In this document: one piece after another, positions 24,346 to 34,300 of the stretch | How positions within the stretch are numbered: position 1 is the stretch's first letter | How the letters are laid out: each line of letters opens with the position of its first letter | NCBI RefSeq assembly: GCF_003403015.1 | Contig: NZ_QURL01000003.1 | Location: forward strand, 124,001-188,000 | DNA length: 64,000 nt | Origin: Fulvimarina endophytica | GTDB taxonomy: Bacteria > Pseudomonadota > Alphaproteobacteria > Rhizobiales > Rhizobiaceae | Reading direction: 5' to 3' | Made by a program: the position numbers and the translations under genes | The notes under the pieces: generated by a model | Seen by the model: only the letters and a program-made list of their open reading frames with translations | Database searches by the model: none | What the model was told of the DNA's origin: nothing

Positions 24346-27300
24346 TCAGGCGGCGACGTGGTCGTGGGCAGGAGCGAGATCGAACGGCGCGGCGTCGCCG
24401 GTATCGGCATCGACCGAGCCCTCGTCCGCAAAGTTCAGATCGGCGAAGGCCACCGCGTCGAGGCTTCCGGCCGAGGTGTCGAGCGGCAGGGCCGTCCCGT
24501 CGATCGTCAGGTGGATCGTCGCCGACGCGGTCCCGCCCTCGCCGTCCGAGATCGTGTAGGAGATCTGGTCGTCCACCTGGGAGCCCCGTTCGAGGGACTT
24601 CAGTTCCACCGAGACCGTCGGATCGTAGTCGACGCTGTCGAACACCCCGTCGCCCGTCGTATCGCGCAGGCGAACCGCGGCACCGCGCGCGCTGAAGGCG
24701 TCGATGGAGACGACCTGGATCGGATCGCCGTCGGGATCGGTGTCATTGTAGAGCATGAAGCCCGTTTCGCCGGTCACCGCCTCGTCTGCGGCGAGCGAGA
24801 ACCACAGGTGGTCGTCGTTTGCGACCGGCGCCTCGTTCGCCACGTCCGCACCCGGCTCCGCCACGCCGTCGATCGTGAGGTCGACGCGGGCCGTCGCCGT
24901 GCCGCCCTTGCCGTCCGAGATCGTGTATTCGACGACGTCGTCGATCTGACTGCCGCGCGACAGGGCCGAAAGCTCGGCCGAGACGGTCGGATCGTAGTCG
25001 ATGGCATCGAAGACGCCGTCGCCATTGGTATCGCGCAGCTTGACCGCCGCGCCCCGCGCGCTGAAGGCCGAGACGGAGACGACCTGAAGCGGGTCGCCGT
25101 CGGGATCGGTGTCGTTGAAGAGCATGAAGGCGGTCTCGCCGGTAACGGCCTCTCCCGCGCTCAGGGAGAACCAGAGCGCATCACCCTTGGCCACCGGCGC
25201 GGCGTTCCCGGCCACCGGCGGTTCGGGGTCGGGCGTGCCGCCCCCGTCGCGCGAGACCACCGAGAGGACCGTGTCCATGGTCATCTGGAATTTCGGCCCT
25301 GAGAAGTAGACCGCTTCCACATTCAGCATGATCTTGGTCTCGGCAGCCGGCGAGGTCACGTTGCGCAGGACGACGCTTCCATCGGTCCCGACGCTGACCC
25401 GGTAGTCGTCGGGAGAGCCCGAGACCATGACGGTGTCGAAACCGGCCCGCCCGTCGATCCGGTCGACGCCTTTGGTCTCGCCGAAGCGGTCGTGGCCCGC
25501 CGTCCCGGTGAGACTCTCGTCCTTGGGCGAGCCGAAGAAAAACTCGCCGGTCTTGCGGCTTCCGCTGCCGAAGAAGGTGTGGAGCCCGGCATCGACGTCG
25601 ATATCCAGCACCTCGCCGATGAGCGGCGTGTCGGCACCCCAGTTCGAGCGGCCGACGAGCTCGCTCGTGCGGTCGACATCGGCGGGCACGACCCCCTCGC
25701 CCATGGCGATCTGAGCGAAGTCCTTGTAGATCCGCATCACGCCGCCGGCATCGACGGTGGCCGCCCAGACGGCGGTCTCGCCTTCGACGATGGCGTTCTT
25801 CGCCACCACCTGATGGGGGACGCCGTCCTTCCAGATCTCGAAGGCAATGTCATTGGTGCGGCCGAGCTGGCCCATCCAGACATTGTCCGCGCCCACGCCG
25901 TTGCCGAAGTCGAACAGGCGCTGGAACTCGCCGCCGGCGACATCGTCGAAGCGCGCGACGACCGTCGCGGTGAAGACACCGTCGATCGCATAGGCCGTCG
26001 GCTCGGGTCCCGGCTCCGGTTCGGTCACGGGCGGGGAGACCGGCGGGGTCACCGGCGGCTCCTTGGCCCCGTCCGCGACCGCGAATTCGATCACGGTGCG
26101 GCCGCGCGCGGCGGGCGCGTCGTCCACATCGTTCCACAACCCGTCCGGCCGCATCTCGGCGAAGTCCTCGCTGCCACCATAATCGTTCGGCTCGCCCGGT
26201 GCGAAGTTCAGATAGCCCGCGGCCTTGCCCGAGCCGTTCTGCCAAACGCCCTCGGTCACCGCATCGCTGAGGCCGAGCCAGATCCGGTCCTCGCCGCCGA
26301 AGGTCTTGTGGACGAAGGCGTTCTCCTCGGCGCTGCCGATCTCCACCAGCTTGCCGCCCATCCGTTCGGCCTCGGCCTTGGCCTCGAAATAGCCGAGCCC
26401 CGGCGTACCCTCCGCATAGATCTTGTCGCCGAACCGGATGCTCTCCTCGCCGAAGACGAGGGCGGAAGCTTCGAGCGTGTCGCCGGCCCGGGCCTGGGTC
26501 AGATCGGTGAGGGAGACGGAGACCTTCTCCATCGCGCTCTTCACGTCGGCAGCGGCGACGCTCACGACGATCTCGGCCCCGCGCCCGCCCGCCGGAATGA
26601 TCAGCTCGGACGGACCCGTGCCGCCGGCGATCGCGATCTTCGCGGTCACGACGCTCGGCGCGGCCTGGTCGAGGGCGACGCGGAAGACGAGGTCGACGCT
26701 CTCGCCGTCGCCGGCCTGCGCATTGCCCGTCGCCGCGATCGAGATCTTCGGCAGGCCGATATGGACGTATTCGGGCAGGTCGCCCTCGTTCACGGTCTCG
26801 AGGAAGCGGACCATGCCGTGAAGGGGGGTGTCCTGGGTCCAGTTGGACTGGCCGATGAGATTGGAGACGCGGTCGACGTCGCGCGGCACGGCGCCCTGGC
26901 CTTCGGCGACGAGAACGTCGTTCTTCCACATCTTCATGTAGCCGCTGTCGCTGACGGAGACCGACCATTTCGCGGTCTCGCCCTCGACGAGCGCGTTCGG
27001 CGCGACGATCCGGTGGCCCTCATTGCCGACGAAGATCTCGAACTGCATATCGCGGGAGACGCCGACCTGCGACAGGAGGACGTTGTCCTGCGCCGCGCCG
27101 TTGCCGAAGTCGAAGACGCGCTGCCAGGGTCCGGCGTCCAGATCGTCGAACCGGGCTTCCACCGTCAGGTCGAAGGGGCCGTCGATCGGATCCTTGTCGA
27201 TGCCGTAGACTTCGAGCCGCGCATCCCCCGGCAGGATCGGATCGGTCGCGACCACCGGCGCCATGTCGACGCCGAGCATCGCCGCCATGGAGGGGACGTT

Positions 27301-29214
27301 CTTGTCGTCGAGGACGAACATCATCCAGGAGCCCGGCAGCATGCTCGCGCCGGCGGGCTGGACCTCGATCGTCGTCGCGTCGACGACCCGGAAGTCGAGC
27401 TCCAGGAAGCGCGTGTCGGAATTCGTCGCATGGGTCGAGGCGCCGGTGCGCTGGGCCGTGATGCGCGCGATGTCGGAGGTGTCGTCGACGGTGATCGTGA
27501 AGCTCGCGGCCGCCTCGATATTGCGCGGCGCATCCGTGATCTCGGGCCGCCTGGCGAGTTCCCCGTCCTCGCCGTAGAAATAGCTCGGCGCGTAGAACTC
27601 GACATTGGTGTTGATGAGCGGGCCGGGCGCGCCGCCGCCGCCGACCCAGACCGTCCCGTTCGGCAGCATCGCATAGCTCGAATGGTAGAGATGGGCGACG
27701 GCCGAGCCAGGGCCGCTCTCGATCTCGTTGGTCTCCGGGTCCCAGATCTTGATGGAATCGTCGGCGGTCGCAAGATCGTTGGGTCGTGCCGAGCCGCCCG
27801 CGATGAGGACGCGGCCGTCGGGCAGCATGACCATGCCGGCATCGTGACGCGGGGTGTTCAGGTCCACGACCTTGGTGAAGCCCAGCCAGGAGGCGTTGAG
27901 GTCCATGGTGTAGAGATCGCCGTCCTCCTTGAGGACGAGGACCTTGTCTTCCCGGTACATGATGGCCGCACTGTCGATGCCGAGGTCGAACTCGACCTGT
28001 CCGACCCGTTCGCTGGAGCCGGTGCCCTCGGTGCCGATCGCGAAGACGCCGCCTTCCTTGGACATGACGATGACCTTGCCATCGCTCCTGACGAAGATCT
28101 TCGGATACCAGAAGTCGATCTCGACCTTGGCGTCCCACAGGACGCGGGGCCCGGTCACCGGATTGTAAATCTCCGGGATGTCGTCTCCGCCGCCGGCCCC
28201 GCCGACGATGAAGATCTCACCGTTCGGCAGCGTCACGGAGGAGCCGTACCACCGGTCGAAATGCATGTCGCCGGCTTCGGCATTGCGCAGCGTCTGGGTC
28301 TGGTAGTCGAAGATCACGACGTCGTTGACGGCGGTGTTGACCCACCCGCCCTCGCCGCGCGCATCGCCGCCCAGGATGATGACGTTTCCGGTCACCGGAT
28401 CGAGCGACATGTTGGAGCAGAAGATGTCGACGCCGGTCGTGTTCGGCAGGATCTTGTCGACGCCGGTGGTGGGGTCGTAGAGGCTGTAGACGAACTGGCC
28501 GGTCTGGGCGCCCGCCTCGTTGCTTCCGAAGCTCAGGACCTTTCCGTCCGGCAGCACCATGGCGTGGATCGGGATGACGCCGAGGGACTGGACCTGGCTC
28601 CATTCGCCGTCGCCCTCGGCATCCTTGGGCGAGAACCGCGTCTCCGAATTCTCCCCGGCGATCTTCTCGCCCGTCGCGGTCAGGGTGTCGCAGAAGCAGC
28701 GAACCTCGCCGGTCGTCGCGCAGGGGCTTCCCTGATAGGCCGGATCGAGTTCGGTGACATTGCCGTAATTGGCGATCTTCAGGTTGAGGACGAGACCGGA
28801 GAGGTCGGCATTCGCCGGATCGCTCGACTGGCCGACGAGATGGCTCTCGCGCACCACGTCCGCCGGAAGCACGGCGTCGCCCTTCGCGCCCTCCACGAGA
28901 AGCTGCTGGTTCTTGGCGATGCGCATCACGCCGGTCGGATCGATGCCGACGCGCCAGGTCGCCGTCTCGCCCTCCACGATCGCGTTTTCGGCGACCACCC
29001 GGTACTCGGCGCCGGCGCGCATGATGACGAATTCGATGGCGTTCGTGTCGCCCACCTGGGAGAGACGGATATTGTCGACGCCGTTGCCGTTGTTGAAGTC
29101 GAACAGCGTCTGGCCGGGGCCCGCGCTCAGATCGTCGAACCGGGCATCGACCGCGAGCGCGAAGGCGCCGGTGATCTGCTCCTGGTCGATGGTGGACTGA
29201 ATGACATTGGCCAT
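24346..29214 (-). CDS. Giant secreted copper-radical (galactose-oxidase-like) protein with lectin and adhesive repeats
   Basis: 1,622 residues, no Sec signal, so a likely type I secretion cargo. Order: concanavalin/LamG-like repeat (about 1-160); kelch-type galactose-oxidase core with DUF1929 (about 195-660); second LamG-like repeat (675-815); Calx-beta-like stretch; C-type lectin domain (925-1044) with EPN and WND motifs; Pro-rich linker; third LamG-like repeat (1075-1205); an Asp/Gly-rich stretch weakly like RTX; two cadherin-like repeats (1338-1448, 1458-1575); acidic tail. All copper-radical residues are present: Cys266 (FCSN) and Tyr323 (RWYGSS) for the thioether pair, Tyr510-His511 (LYHSS) and His595 (STHATNSD). 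It should oxidise an alcohol or aldehyde to give hydrogen peroxide outside the cell. The ATG at 29214 is preferred over an upstream TTG. Confidence 0.85.
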   Translation of the reverse strand: MANVIQSTIDQEQITGAFALAVDARFDDLSAGPGQTLFDFNNGNGVDNIRLSQVGDTNAIEFVIMRAGAEYRVVAENAIVEGETATWRVGIDPTGVMRIAKNQQLLVEGAKGDAVLPADVVRESHLVGQSSDPANADLSGLVLNLKIANYGNVTELDPAYQGSPCATTGEVRCFCDTLTATGEKIAGENSETRFSPKDAEGDGEWSQVQSLGVIPIHAMVLPDGKVLSFGSNEAGAQTGQFVYSLYDPTTGVDKILPNTTGVDIFCSNMSLDPVTGNVIILGGDARGEGGWVNTAVNDVVIFDYQTQTLRNAEAGDMHFDRWYGSSVTLPNGEIFIVGGAGGGDDIPEIYNPVTGPRVLWDAKVEIDFWYPKIFVRSDGKVIVMSKEGGVFAIGTEGTGSSERVGQVEFDLGIDSAAIMYREDKVLVLKEDGDLYTMDLNASWLGFTKVVDLNTPRHDAGMVMLPDGRVLIAGGSARPNDLATADDSIKIWDPETNEIESGPGSAVAHLYHSSYAMLPNGTVWVGGGGAPGPLINTNVEFYAPSYFYGEDGELARRPEITDAPRNIEAAASFTITVDDTSDIARITAQRTGASTHATNSDTRFLELDFRVVDATTIEVQPAGASMLPGSWMMFVLDDKNVPSMAAMLGVDMAPVVATDPILPGDARLEVYGIDKDPIDGPFDLTVEARFDDLDAGPWQRVFDFGNGAAQDNVLLSQVGVSRDMQFEIFVGNEGHRIVAPNALVEGETAKWSVSVSDSGYMKMWKNDVLVAEGQGAVPRDVDRVSNLIGQSNWTQDTPLHGMVRFLETVNEGDLPEYVHIGLPKISIAATGNAQAGDGESVDLVFRVALDQAAPSVVTAKIAIAGGTGPSELIIPAGGRGAEIVVSVAAADVKSAMEKVSVSLTDLTQARAGDTLEASALVFGEESIRFGDKIYAEGTPGLGYFEAKAEAERMGGKLVEIGSAEENAFVHKTFGGEDRIWLGLSDAVTEGVWQNGSGKAAGYLNFAPGEPNDYGGSEDFAEMRPDGLWNDVDDAPAARGRTVIEFAVADGAKEPPVTPPVSPPVTEPEPGPEPTAYAIDGVFTATVVARFDDVAGGEFQRLFDFGNGVGADNVWMGQLGRTNDIAFEIWKDGVPHQVVAKNAIVEGETAVWAATVDAGGVMRIYKDFAQIAMGEGVVPADVDRTSELVGRSNWGADTPLIGEVLDIDVDAGLHTFFGSGSRKTGEFFFGSPKDESLTGTAGHDRFGETKGVDRIDGRAGFDTVMVSGSPDDYRVSVGTDGSVVLRNVTSPAAETKIMLNVEAVYFSGPKFQMTMDTVLSVVSRDGGGTPDPEPPVAGNAAPVAKGDALWFSLSAGEAVTGETAFMLFNDTDPDGDPLQVVSVSAFSARGAAVKLRDTNGDGVFDAIDYDPTVSAELSALSRGSQIDDVVEYTISDGKGGTATARVDLTIDGVAEPGADVANEAPVANDDHLWFSLAADEAVTGETGFMLYNDTDPDGDPIQVVSIDAFSARGAAVRLRDTTGDGVFDSVDYDPTVSVELKSLERGSQVDDQISYTISDGEGGTASATIHLTIDGTALPLDTSAGSLDAVAFADLNFADEGSVDADTGDAAPFDLAPAHDHVAA

Positions 29215-29318
29215 GATCAAGGACTTTCTGAAATGACGGACGCGGCTGAAAGGGGCGGTCGGCGATGGTCAGGGGCGCGAGCGCCCCGGCGATGGCGGAT
29301 GAGGGATCGCAGGCGCGA

Positions 29319-29618
29319 TCAGGCGGCAGCGGCCTCAAGTGCGGCGCCCGTCCGCGAACCGGACTTCGAGGCCGGATGGAGGAGCGTGCCCGCGAGCATC
29401 ACCGTCAGGCCGAGAAGCGCGAGGGGACAACCGGTGCAATGGGCGCCGCCGGCAAGATGAGCGGCAAGGAGAGGAAGCGAGGCGATGTCGCCGCAGACAT
29501 CCAGGCCGGCCATGGCCGAGGCGGCGATCTGCGACAGGCCGGCAAGCGTCGCAAGGGCGCCGAGGCCGATCGCACCCGATGCGAACGGAGCTTTGGCGAA
29601 GACAGCGGACATCGACAT
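29319..29618 (-). CDS. Small Cys-containing membrane protein upstream of the oxidase gene
   Basis: A 99-residue protein with two to three hydrophobic segments (GAIGLGALATLAGLSQIAASAMAG and PLALLGLTVMLAGTLL) and a central LDVCGD followed by GGAHCTGCPL. The three cysteines and a histidine near a membrane helix could bind a metal. AAGGGA precedes the ATG at 29618. It is 104 bp upstream of the giant oxidase gene on the same strand, so the two may be co-transcribed; a copper-handling or accessory role is a speculative inference. I do not recognise the family. Confidence 0.6.
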   Translation of the reverse strand: MSMSAVFAKAPFASGAIGLGALATLAGLSQIAASAMAGLDVCGDIASLPLLAAHLAGGAHCTGCPLALLGLTVMLAGTLLHPASKSGSRTGAALEAAAA

Positions 29619-30009
29619 GAAGGTTCCCTTACGTTCAATCGACAAGTCCGGACGACGAAGAGCGCGACGAGACATGTCTTTGGGTCGGTTATTCTTTTGA
29701 CGGCAAGGACCGGCCCGAGGCAAGGAAAGTCGTTCCGCATGGTAAATCTGCGTCACGACTGATAATATTGTGAGAACTTGAGATAAATTCGCGCGACAGG
29801 GTTTGCAAATCCTGAATCGAACGCTCCGGCAGGGCCGCTCGATGACCGCTCGGTGGCCGCTTGATGGCTACTGAAGCGCCGTGACGGGATCGAACACGGA
29901 GCGGGCGGAACCCGGCTCGCCGAGTGCCCGCGCTCGTCGCAATCAGATAGGCCGGGTTGCCGCGATGATGGTTGCGGCGGCGAGGATCACCCGGCGGGCC
30001 GCCGGTGCG
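29619..30009. other. Intergenic region upstream of the small membrane protein gene
   Basis: About 390 bp without a gene. The part at 29680-29810 is clearly AT-richer than its surroundings and probably holds the promoter for the small protein/oxidase unit. I see no RNA gene or clear hairpin. Confidence 0.5.
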
Positions 30010-30849
30010 TCAGCCGCGCACGATGTCCCGCTCATGGGTCGCCAGGACCTCGACCCGGTCGCCGACATCCAGCCGGCCTTCCCCGCGCGGGACCGCGTTC
30101 CAGCCGAACAGGACGCCCGGAACCCTCCGGTCGGCCGACATGCGGGTCTCGCGCAGGATGCGCAGCGGCTCCTCGCCGGCAAAAGCCCCGTCCATCTGGT
30201 CGACGGTCGTCACCGTGCAGCGGGCGCAGGGCTTGACGAGATCGAGCACCACGCCGCCGATGCGGATCGCGCTCCACCCGTCCTCGCGCCAGGCCTCGGC
30301 CTCGTCGATCACGAGGTTCGGGCGGAAGCGGCTCATGGGAACAGGATCGAGACCGTCATAGACGAGCCGCGAATTGAGGTCCCTCAGGGAGGCCGTGGTC
30401 GCGATCAGGATCGGATAGCCGTCGGCGAGCGAGACCGGGCTCTCGTCCGGCGCGAAATCGGGATCGGCGAGGCGCTCCACCCGGTCCTGATAGACGAGCC
30501 GGAGATCGCGCCCGAACCAGCGCGCGATCGCCCCTTGCGTCTCGGGATCGGCCAGCGCCACGTCCACCGCGTCGCGCCAGATGCGGGCGGTGAGGCGCTC
30601 GGAGCCGTCCGGAAAGGGCACGAAGCGCTCGCCCGTCTCGCCGAAGACGAGGATCAGCCCGTCCTCGGTCATCTCGGCTTCGAGCCTTGCCAGCGCCGGC
30701 ATCTGCCTCTGGGTCACGAACTTGCCGTCCGCATCGACCAGCATCCAGCGCCGGTCGCCGAGAAGGCCCTCGCGTGAAAGCTCCGCGGCCTCCAGCGACA
30801 CCGAACGTCCACCCTTGACCGGATGGACATGGATCGATCCGAGCTGCAT
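30010..30849 (-). CDS. MOSC-domain protein (YcbX-like)
   Basis: A 279-residue protein with the N-terminal MOSC beta-barrel (IHVHPVKGGRSVSLEAAELSREGLLGDRRWMLVD) and the C-terminal MOSC domain with the conserved cysteine motif KPCARCTVTTVD. Relatives bind the molybdenum cofactor and reduce N-hydroxylated compounds (YcbX, mARC). The ATG at 30849 was chosen because the MOSC_N motif begins at once; the longer frame has no domain there. No electron-transfer partner domain such as a 2Fe-2S ferredoxin is attached. Single-gene unit. Confidence 0.88.
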   Translation of the reverse strand: MQLGSIHVHPVKGGRSVSLEAAELSREGLLGDRRWMLVDADGKFVTQRQMPALARLEAEMTEDGLILVFGETGERFVPFPDGSERLTARIWRDAVDVALADPETQGAIARWFGRDLRLVYQDRVERLADPDFAPDESPVSLADGYPILIATTASLRDLNSRLVYDGLDPVPMSRFRPNLVIDEAEAWREDGWSAIRIGGVVLDLVKPCARCTVTTVDQMDGAFAGEEPLRILRETRMSADRRVPGVLFGWNAVPRGEGRLDVGDRVEVLATHERDIVRG

Positions 30850-31061
30850 CAAACGCCTCGTCCTCTCTTCGCCTTCGCCCGTCTTCTCGCCCCGCAGGCC
30901 CCTTTGGCGCAAGGGCTAAGCCCGCCTCATCTGGCGCGGTGTCCTGCCCGGTGATATGATCGCCTCCGGAGCGCCGGATGAGATGCGCCTTCGTCCTTTA
31001 CGCGATTTCGGACGAAGCGCTCGGCGGTCGGTTCGAAATCGCCCCCCGAAGGATGTGGACC

Positions 31062-31208
31062 ATGGCCAAAGGCCAAATGCGCTCGAACAAGGAAGTTCGC
31101 AAACCCAAGGCCGACAAGAAGGCCGCCAAGCCCGCCACGGCCCCCGCCGCCGGAACGCCGGCCCGCTTCGCCAAGGCGCAGGACGACGACAAGGGCAAGA
31201 AGAAGTAA
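31062..31208 (+). CDS. Tiny Lys/Ala-rich basic protein
   Basis: A 48-residue protein beginning MAKGQMRSNKEVRKPKADKK and ending in DDDKGKKK, highly basic and probably unstructured. I recall short proteins starting MAKGQMR.N.E.KKPK in many proteobacteria, so it is likely a real conserved gene, but its role is unknown; nucleic-acid binding is a guess from charge. The ATG at 31062 was chosen over an upstream in-frame start because the conserved pattern begins here. A strong hairpin follows the stop. Confidence 0.65.
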   Translation: MAKGQMRSNKEVRKPKADKKAAKPATAPAAGTPARFAKAQDDDKGKKK

Positions 31209-31230
31209 GCACCGGGCTTGAGGGCCCCTC

Positions 31231-31260
31231 GGAACGGCAGCGCCCCCGGCGCGCCGTTCC
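31231..31260 (+). terminator. Long hairpin after the tiny basic protein gene
   Basis: GGAACGGC and GCCGTTCC enclose GCGCC and GGCGC, giving a 13-bp stem with one bulged A and a three-base loop, 22 bp after the stop. The following bases are C/T-rich rather than poly-T. Confidence 0.6.
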
Positions 31261-31311
31261 CCCTCTTCGATCCTCCACGAACTCTCCCGGCAATCACTCA
31301 CCGAACGCTAT

Positions 31312-31337
31312 CGGACCCGATCCATGAACCGGGTCCG
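31312..31337. terminator. Second hairpin before the NAD-GDH 3' end
   Basis: CGGACCCG and CGGGTCCG form a perfect 8-bp stem with a 10-base loop, 45 bp past the end of the convergent NAD-GDH gene. It could end that transcript. Confidence 0.5.
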
Positions 31338-31381
31338 GTCTTCGTGTCGCGGCCCTCTCCTTCGACCCGTTCGGCCTTCGC

Positions 31382-34300
31382 CTATCCCGCGAGATCGGCG
31401 AGGAGGCCCGCCGCCACCGTGATGCGCGGAACCGAGGTCTCGCCGCTTCCCGTCAGGGTCTGAATCTGCTTTCCGATGCGGCGGGCGCTGTCGGCGTTCT
31501 CCTCGATCCAGGCGCCGGCTGGGTCTTCCTTCTCCCCGAACCGCTTCAGCGCGCCGGCCGTCAGCTTGCGCCGCGCCTCGGCGATCTGGCTGCCCGAGCG
31601 GTCGAGGGCGAGGATCTCGTAATAGTCCTCAGCCTCGAGGGTGAAGATCGCCCGCTCCAGCCGGCCGATCTCGAACCGGTCGGTAAGGGCGAAATAGGTG
31701 GCCATGACCTGCCGCGCATCGGCCGATGTTTCACGTGAAACAGAGGCGATGTCCGGCAGGAGCGCGACGAGCGGCAGGATCGCGAGATCGCGTGCGAGGT
31801 CCTCCGGCGCGCCCTTCTCGGCGAGCCCCCGCTTCGTCTCCTCGATCTGCGAGCGCGAGGCGTCCGAGGCGAGATCGGCGAGCTTCGGCTTCAGGCCCGC
31901 CAGCGCCTCCCGGCAGTCGGCGACGACCTGTTCGAGGCCGCTCGTGAACTTCTCGTTGCGCACGAACCAGCGTGTTGTGCGGCGCAGGAAATGGGCCACT
32001 GCCTCGTAGAGGTCGTTCTGGAGCGTGCCGTCGACCTTATTGTCGAGCCCGTCGATGCGCTCGAACAGGCCTTCCGCTTCGAGCCCGTCATGGGCGGCCA
32101 CATAGGCGCGCACGATTTCCGACGGCGAGGCGCCCGTCGCCTCGCGCACCACGGTCAGGAAGGTCGGGCCGCAGCGGTTGACGAAGTCGTTGGCGAGAAC
32201 CGTCGCCACGATCTCCCGCTTCAGCCGGTGGCCGTCGATGTCGCGGGCGAAGTTCTCGCGCATGGCCTTCGGGAAATAGGCATGCAGCCGGGCTGCGAGA
32301 TAGGGATCGTCCGGCAGGTCGCTATCGACCAGCTGGTCGAACAACGTCAGCTTGGCATAGGCGAGGAGAACCGCGACCTCCGGCCGGGTGAGACCTGTCC
32401 CCGAACCCTTCAGATCGCCGATCGCCCCCTCGCCCGGCAGCACCTCCACCACCCGGTCGAGATCGCCCGTCTCCTCCAGCGCGCTCATGAACCGGGCCTG
32501 GAGCGGCAGGATGACATTGCCCTTGCGCACGTCGAGGGAGATCGCGAGCGACTGCTCGTAATTGTTGACGAGGACGAGGCGCGAGACGTCCTCGGTCATG
32601 GAGGCGAGGAGTTCGTTGCGCGCCTCGCGCTCCAGCCGCCCGTCCTCCATGGCGCTCTTCAGGGCGATCTTGATGTTCACCTCCACGTCGGAGGTGTTGA
32701 CGCCGGCCGAATTGTCGATCGCGTCGGAATTGATCCTGCCGCCGCGCCGGGCGAATTCGATACGGCCGCGCTGGGTCGCGCCGAGATTGGCGCCCTCGCC
32801 CACCACCTTGGCACGGATCTCGGCCGCCGGAATGCGCAGCGCGTCGTTCGCCCGGTCGCCCACATCCGCATTGCTCTCGTTCGAGGCGCGGATATAGGTG
32901 CCGATGCCGCCGAACCAGAGAAGATCCACCGGGCTCTTCAGGATCGCGCTGATGATCTCGGCGGGGGTTCCGCTCTCCTTGTCGAAGCCGATCGCCTCGC
33001 GCGCCTCCGGCGACAGCGAGATGCGCTTGTGCCGGCGCGAGAAGACGCCGCCGCCCTTCGAGATCTTCTCCGCGTCGTAATCGGCCCAGGAGGAGCGGTC
33101 CTTGGCGAACAGGCGTTCGCGCTCGGCAAAGCTCGTCTCGGGATCGGGATTCGGATCGATGAAGATGTCGCGATGGTCGAAGGCGGCGAGGAGCCTCGTC
33201 TTGCGCGAAAGCAGCATGCCGTTGCCGAAGACGTCGCCCGACATGTCGCCGCAGCCCGCCACCGTGAAGGGCTCGGACTGGATGTCGTGGTTCATCTCGC
33301 GGAAATGGCGCTTCACCGTCTCCCAGGCCCCGCGCGCGGTGATGCCCATGGCCTTGTGGTCGTAGCCGGCCGAGCCGCCCGAGGCGAACGCGTCGTCGAG
33401 CCAGAAGTCCTCCGACTGGGCGATGGCGTTGGCCGTGTCGGAGAAGGTCGCCGTGCCCTTGTCGGCCGCGACCACGAAATAAGGATCGTCGCCGTCGATG
33501 CGCTTGACGAGTTCCGGCGCGACGACGTCCGAGCCGACGATGTTGTCGGTGACCGACAGGAGCGAGGCGATGAACACCACATAGGCGGACTTGCCGGCGG
33601 CGAACCACGCATCGCGATCGGCGGCCGGGTCGGGGAGGCGCTTGGGATAGAAGCCGCCTTTAGCGCCGACCGGCACGATGACGGCGTTCTTCACCTGCTG
33701 GGCCTTCACGAGACCCAGAACCTCGGTGCGATAGTCCTGCGCCCGGTCGGACCAGCGCAGACCGCCGCGCGCCACCTTGCCGAAGCGCAGATGGACGCCC
33801 TCCACCCGGGCGTCGAAGACGAAGATCTCGCGGAAGGGCACCGGCCGGGGCAGGCCCTCGACGCCGGCGCTGTCGAACTTGAAGGCGAGCGCCGGCAACA
33901 CGTCGCCGGGCCTGTTGTCGAGATCGTTGCTGGTGCCGTCGACGGCGAAGTAGTTGGTGCGCAGGGTGGCGAGGATCGCGGCCGCGTAATGGCGCAGGAT
34001 GCGATCGTCGTCGATCGCGTCGACCTCCTCCAGCTTCTCGATGAACTGGGAGAACAGGTCGGCAACGCCCCGCGCGGCCGCCCGGCGGCAGAGATCCGGG
34101 TCCATGCCCGGAACGCCCTCGGCCGCAGCCTCCCCGTCGACGATCTCGCCGGCCCCCTCAGTCTTCGGATCGAGGGCCCGGCTGAACATCTCGAAGAGGC
34201 GGGTCGCGAAATCGGGGCGCCGGTTCAGCGTCTGGGCGAGATAGCCCGGCGAATAGGTAAGACCCGCCTGGCGCAGATAGCGGCCATAGGCGCGCAGGAC

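Noticed and set aside
25492..29460. A 1,322-residue plus-strand open frame opposite the giant oxidase
   Set aside because: Composition is typical of antisense frames of high-GC genes; the minus-strand product has clear domains and catalytic residues.
31021..31060. A GGTTCGAAATC segment like a tRNA T-arm
   Set aside because: No acceptor stem, anticodon arm or D arm can be drawn round it.
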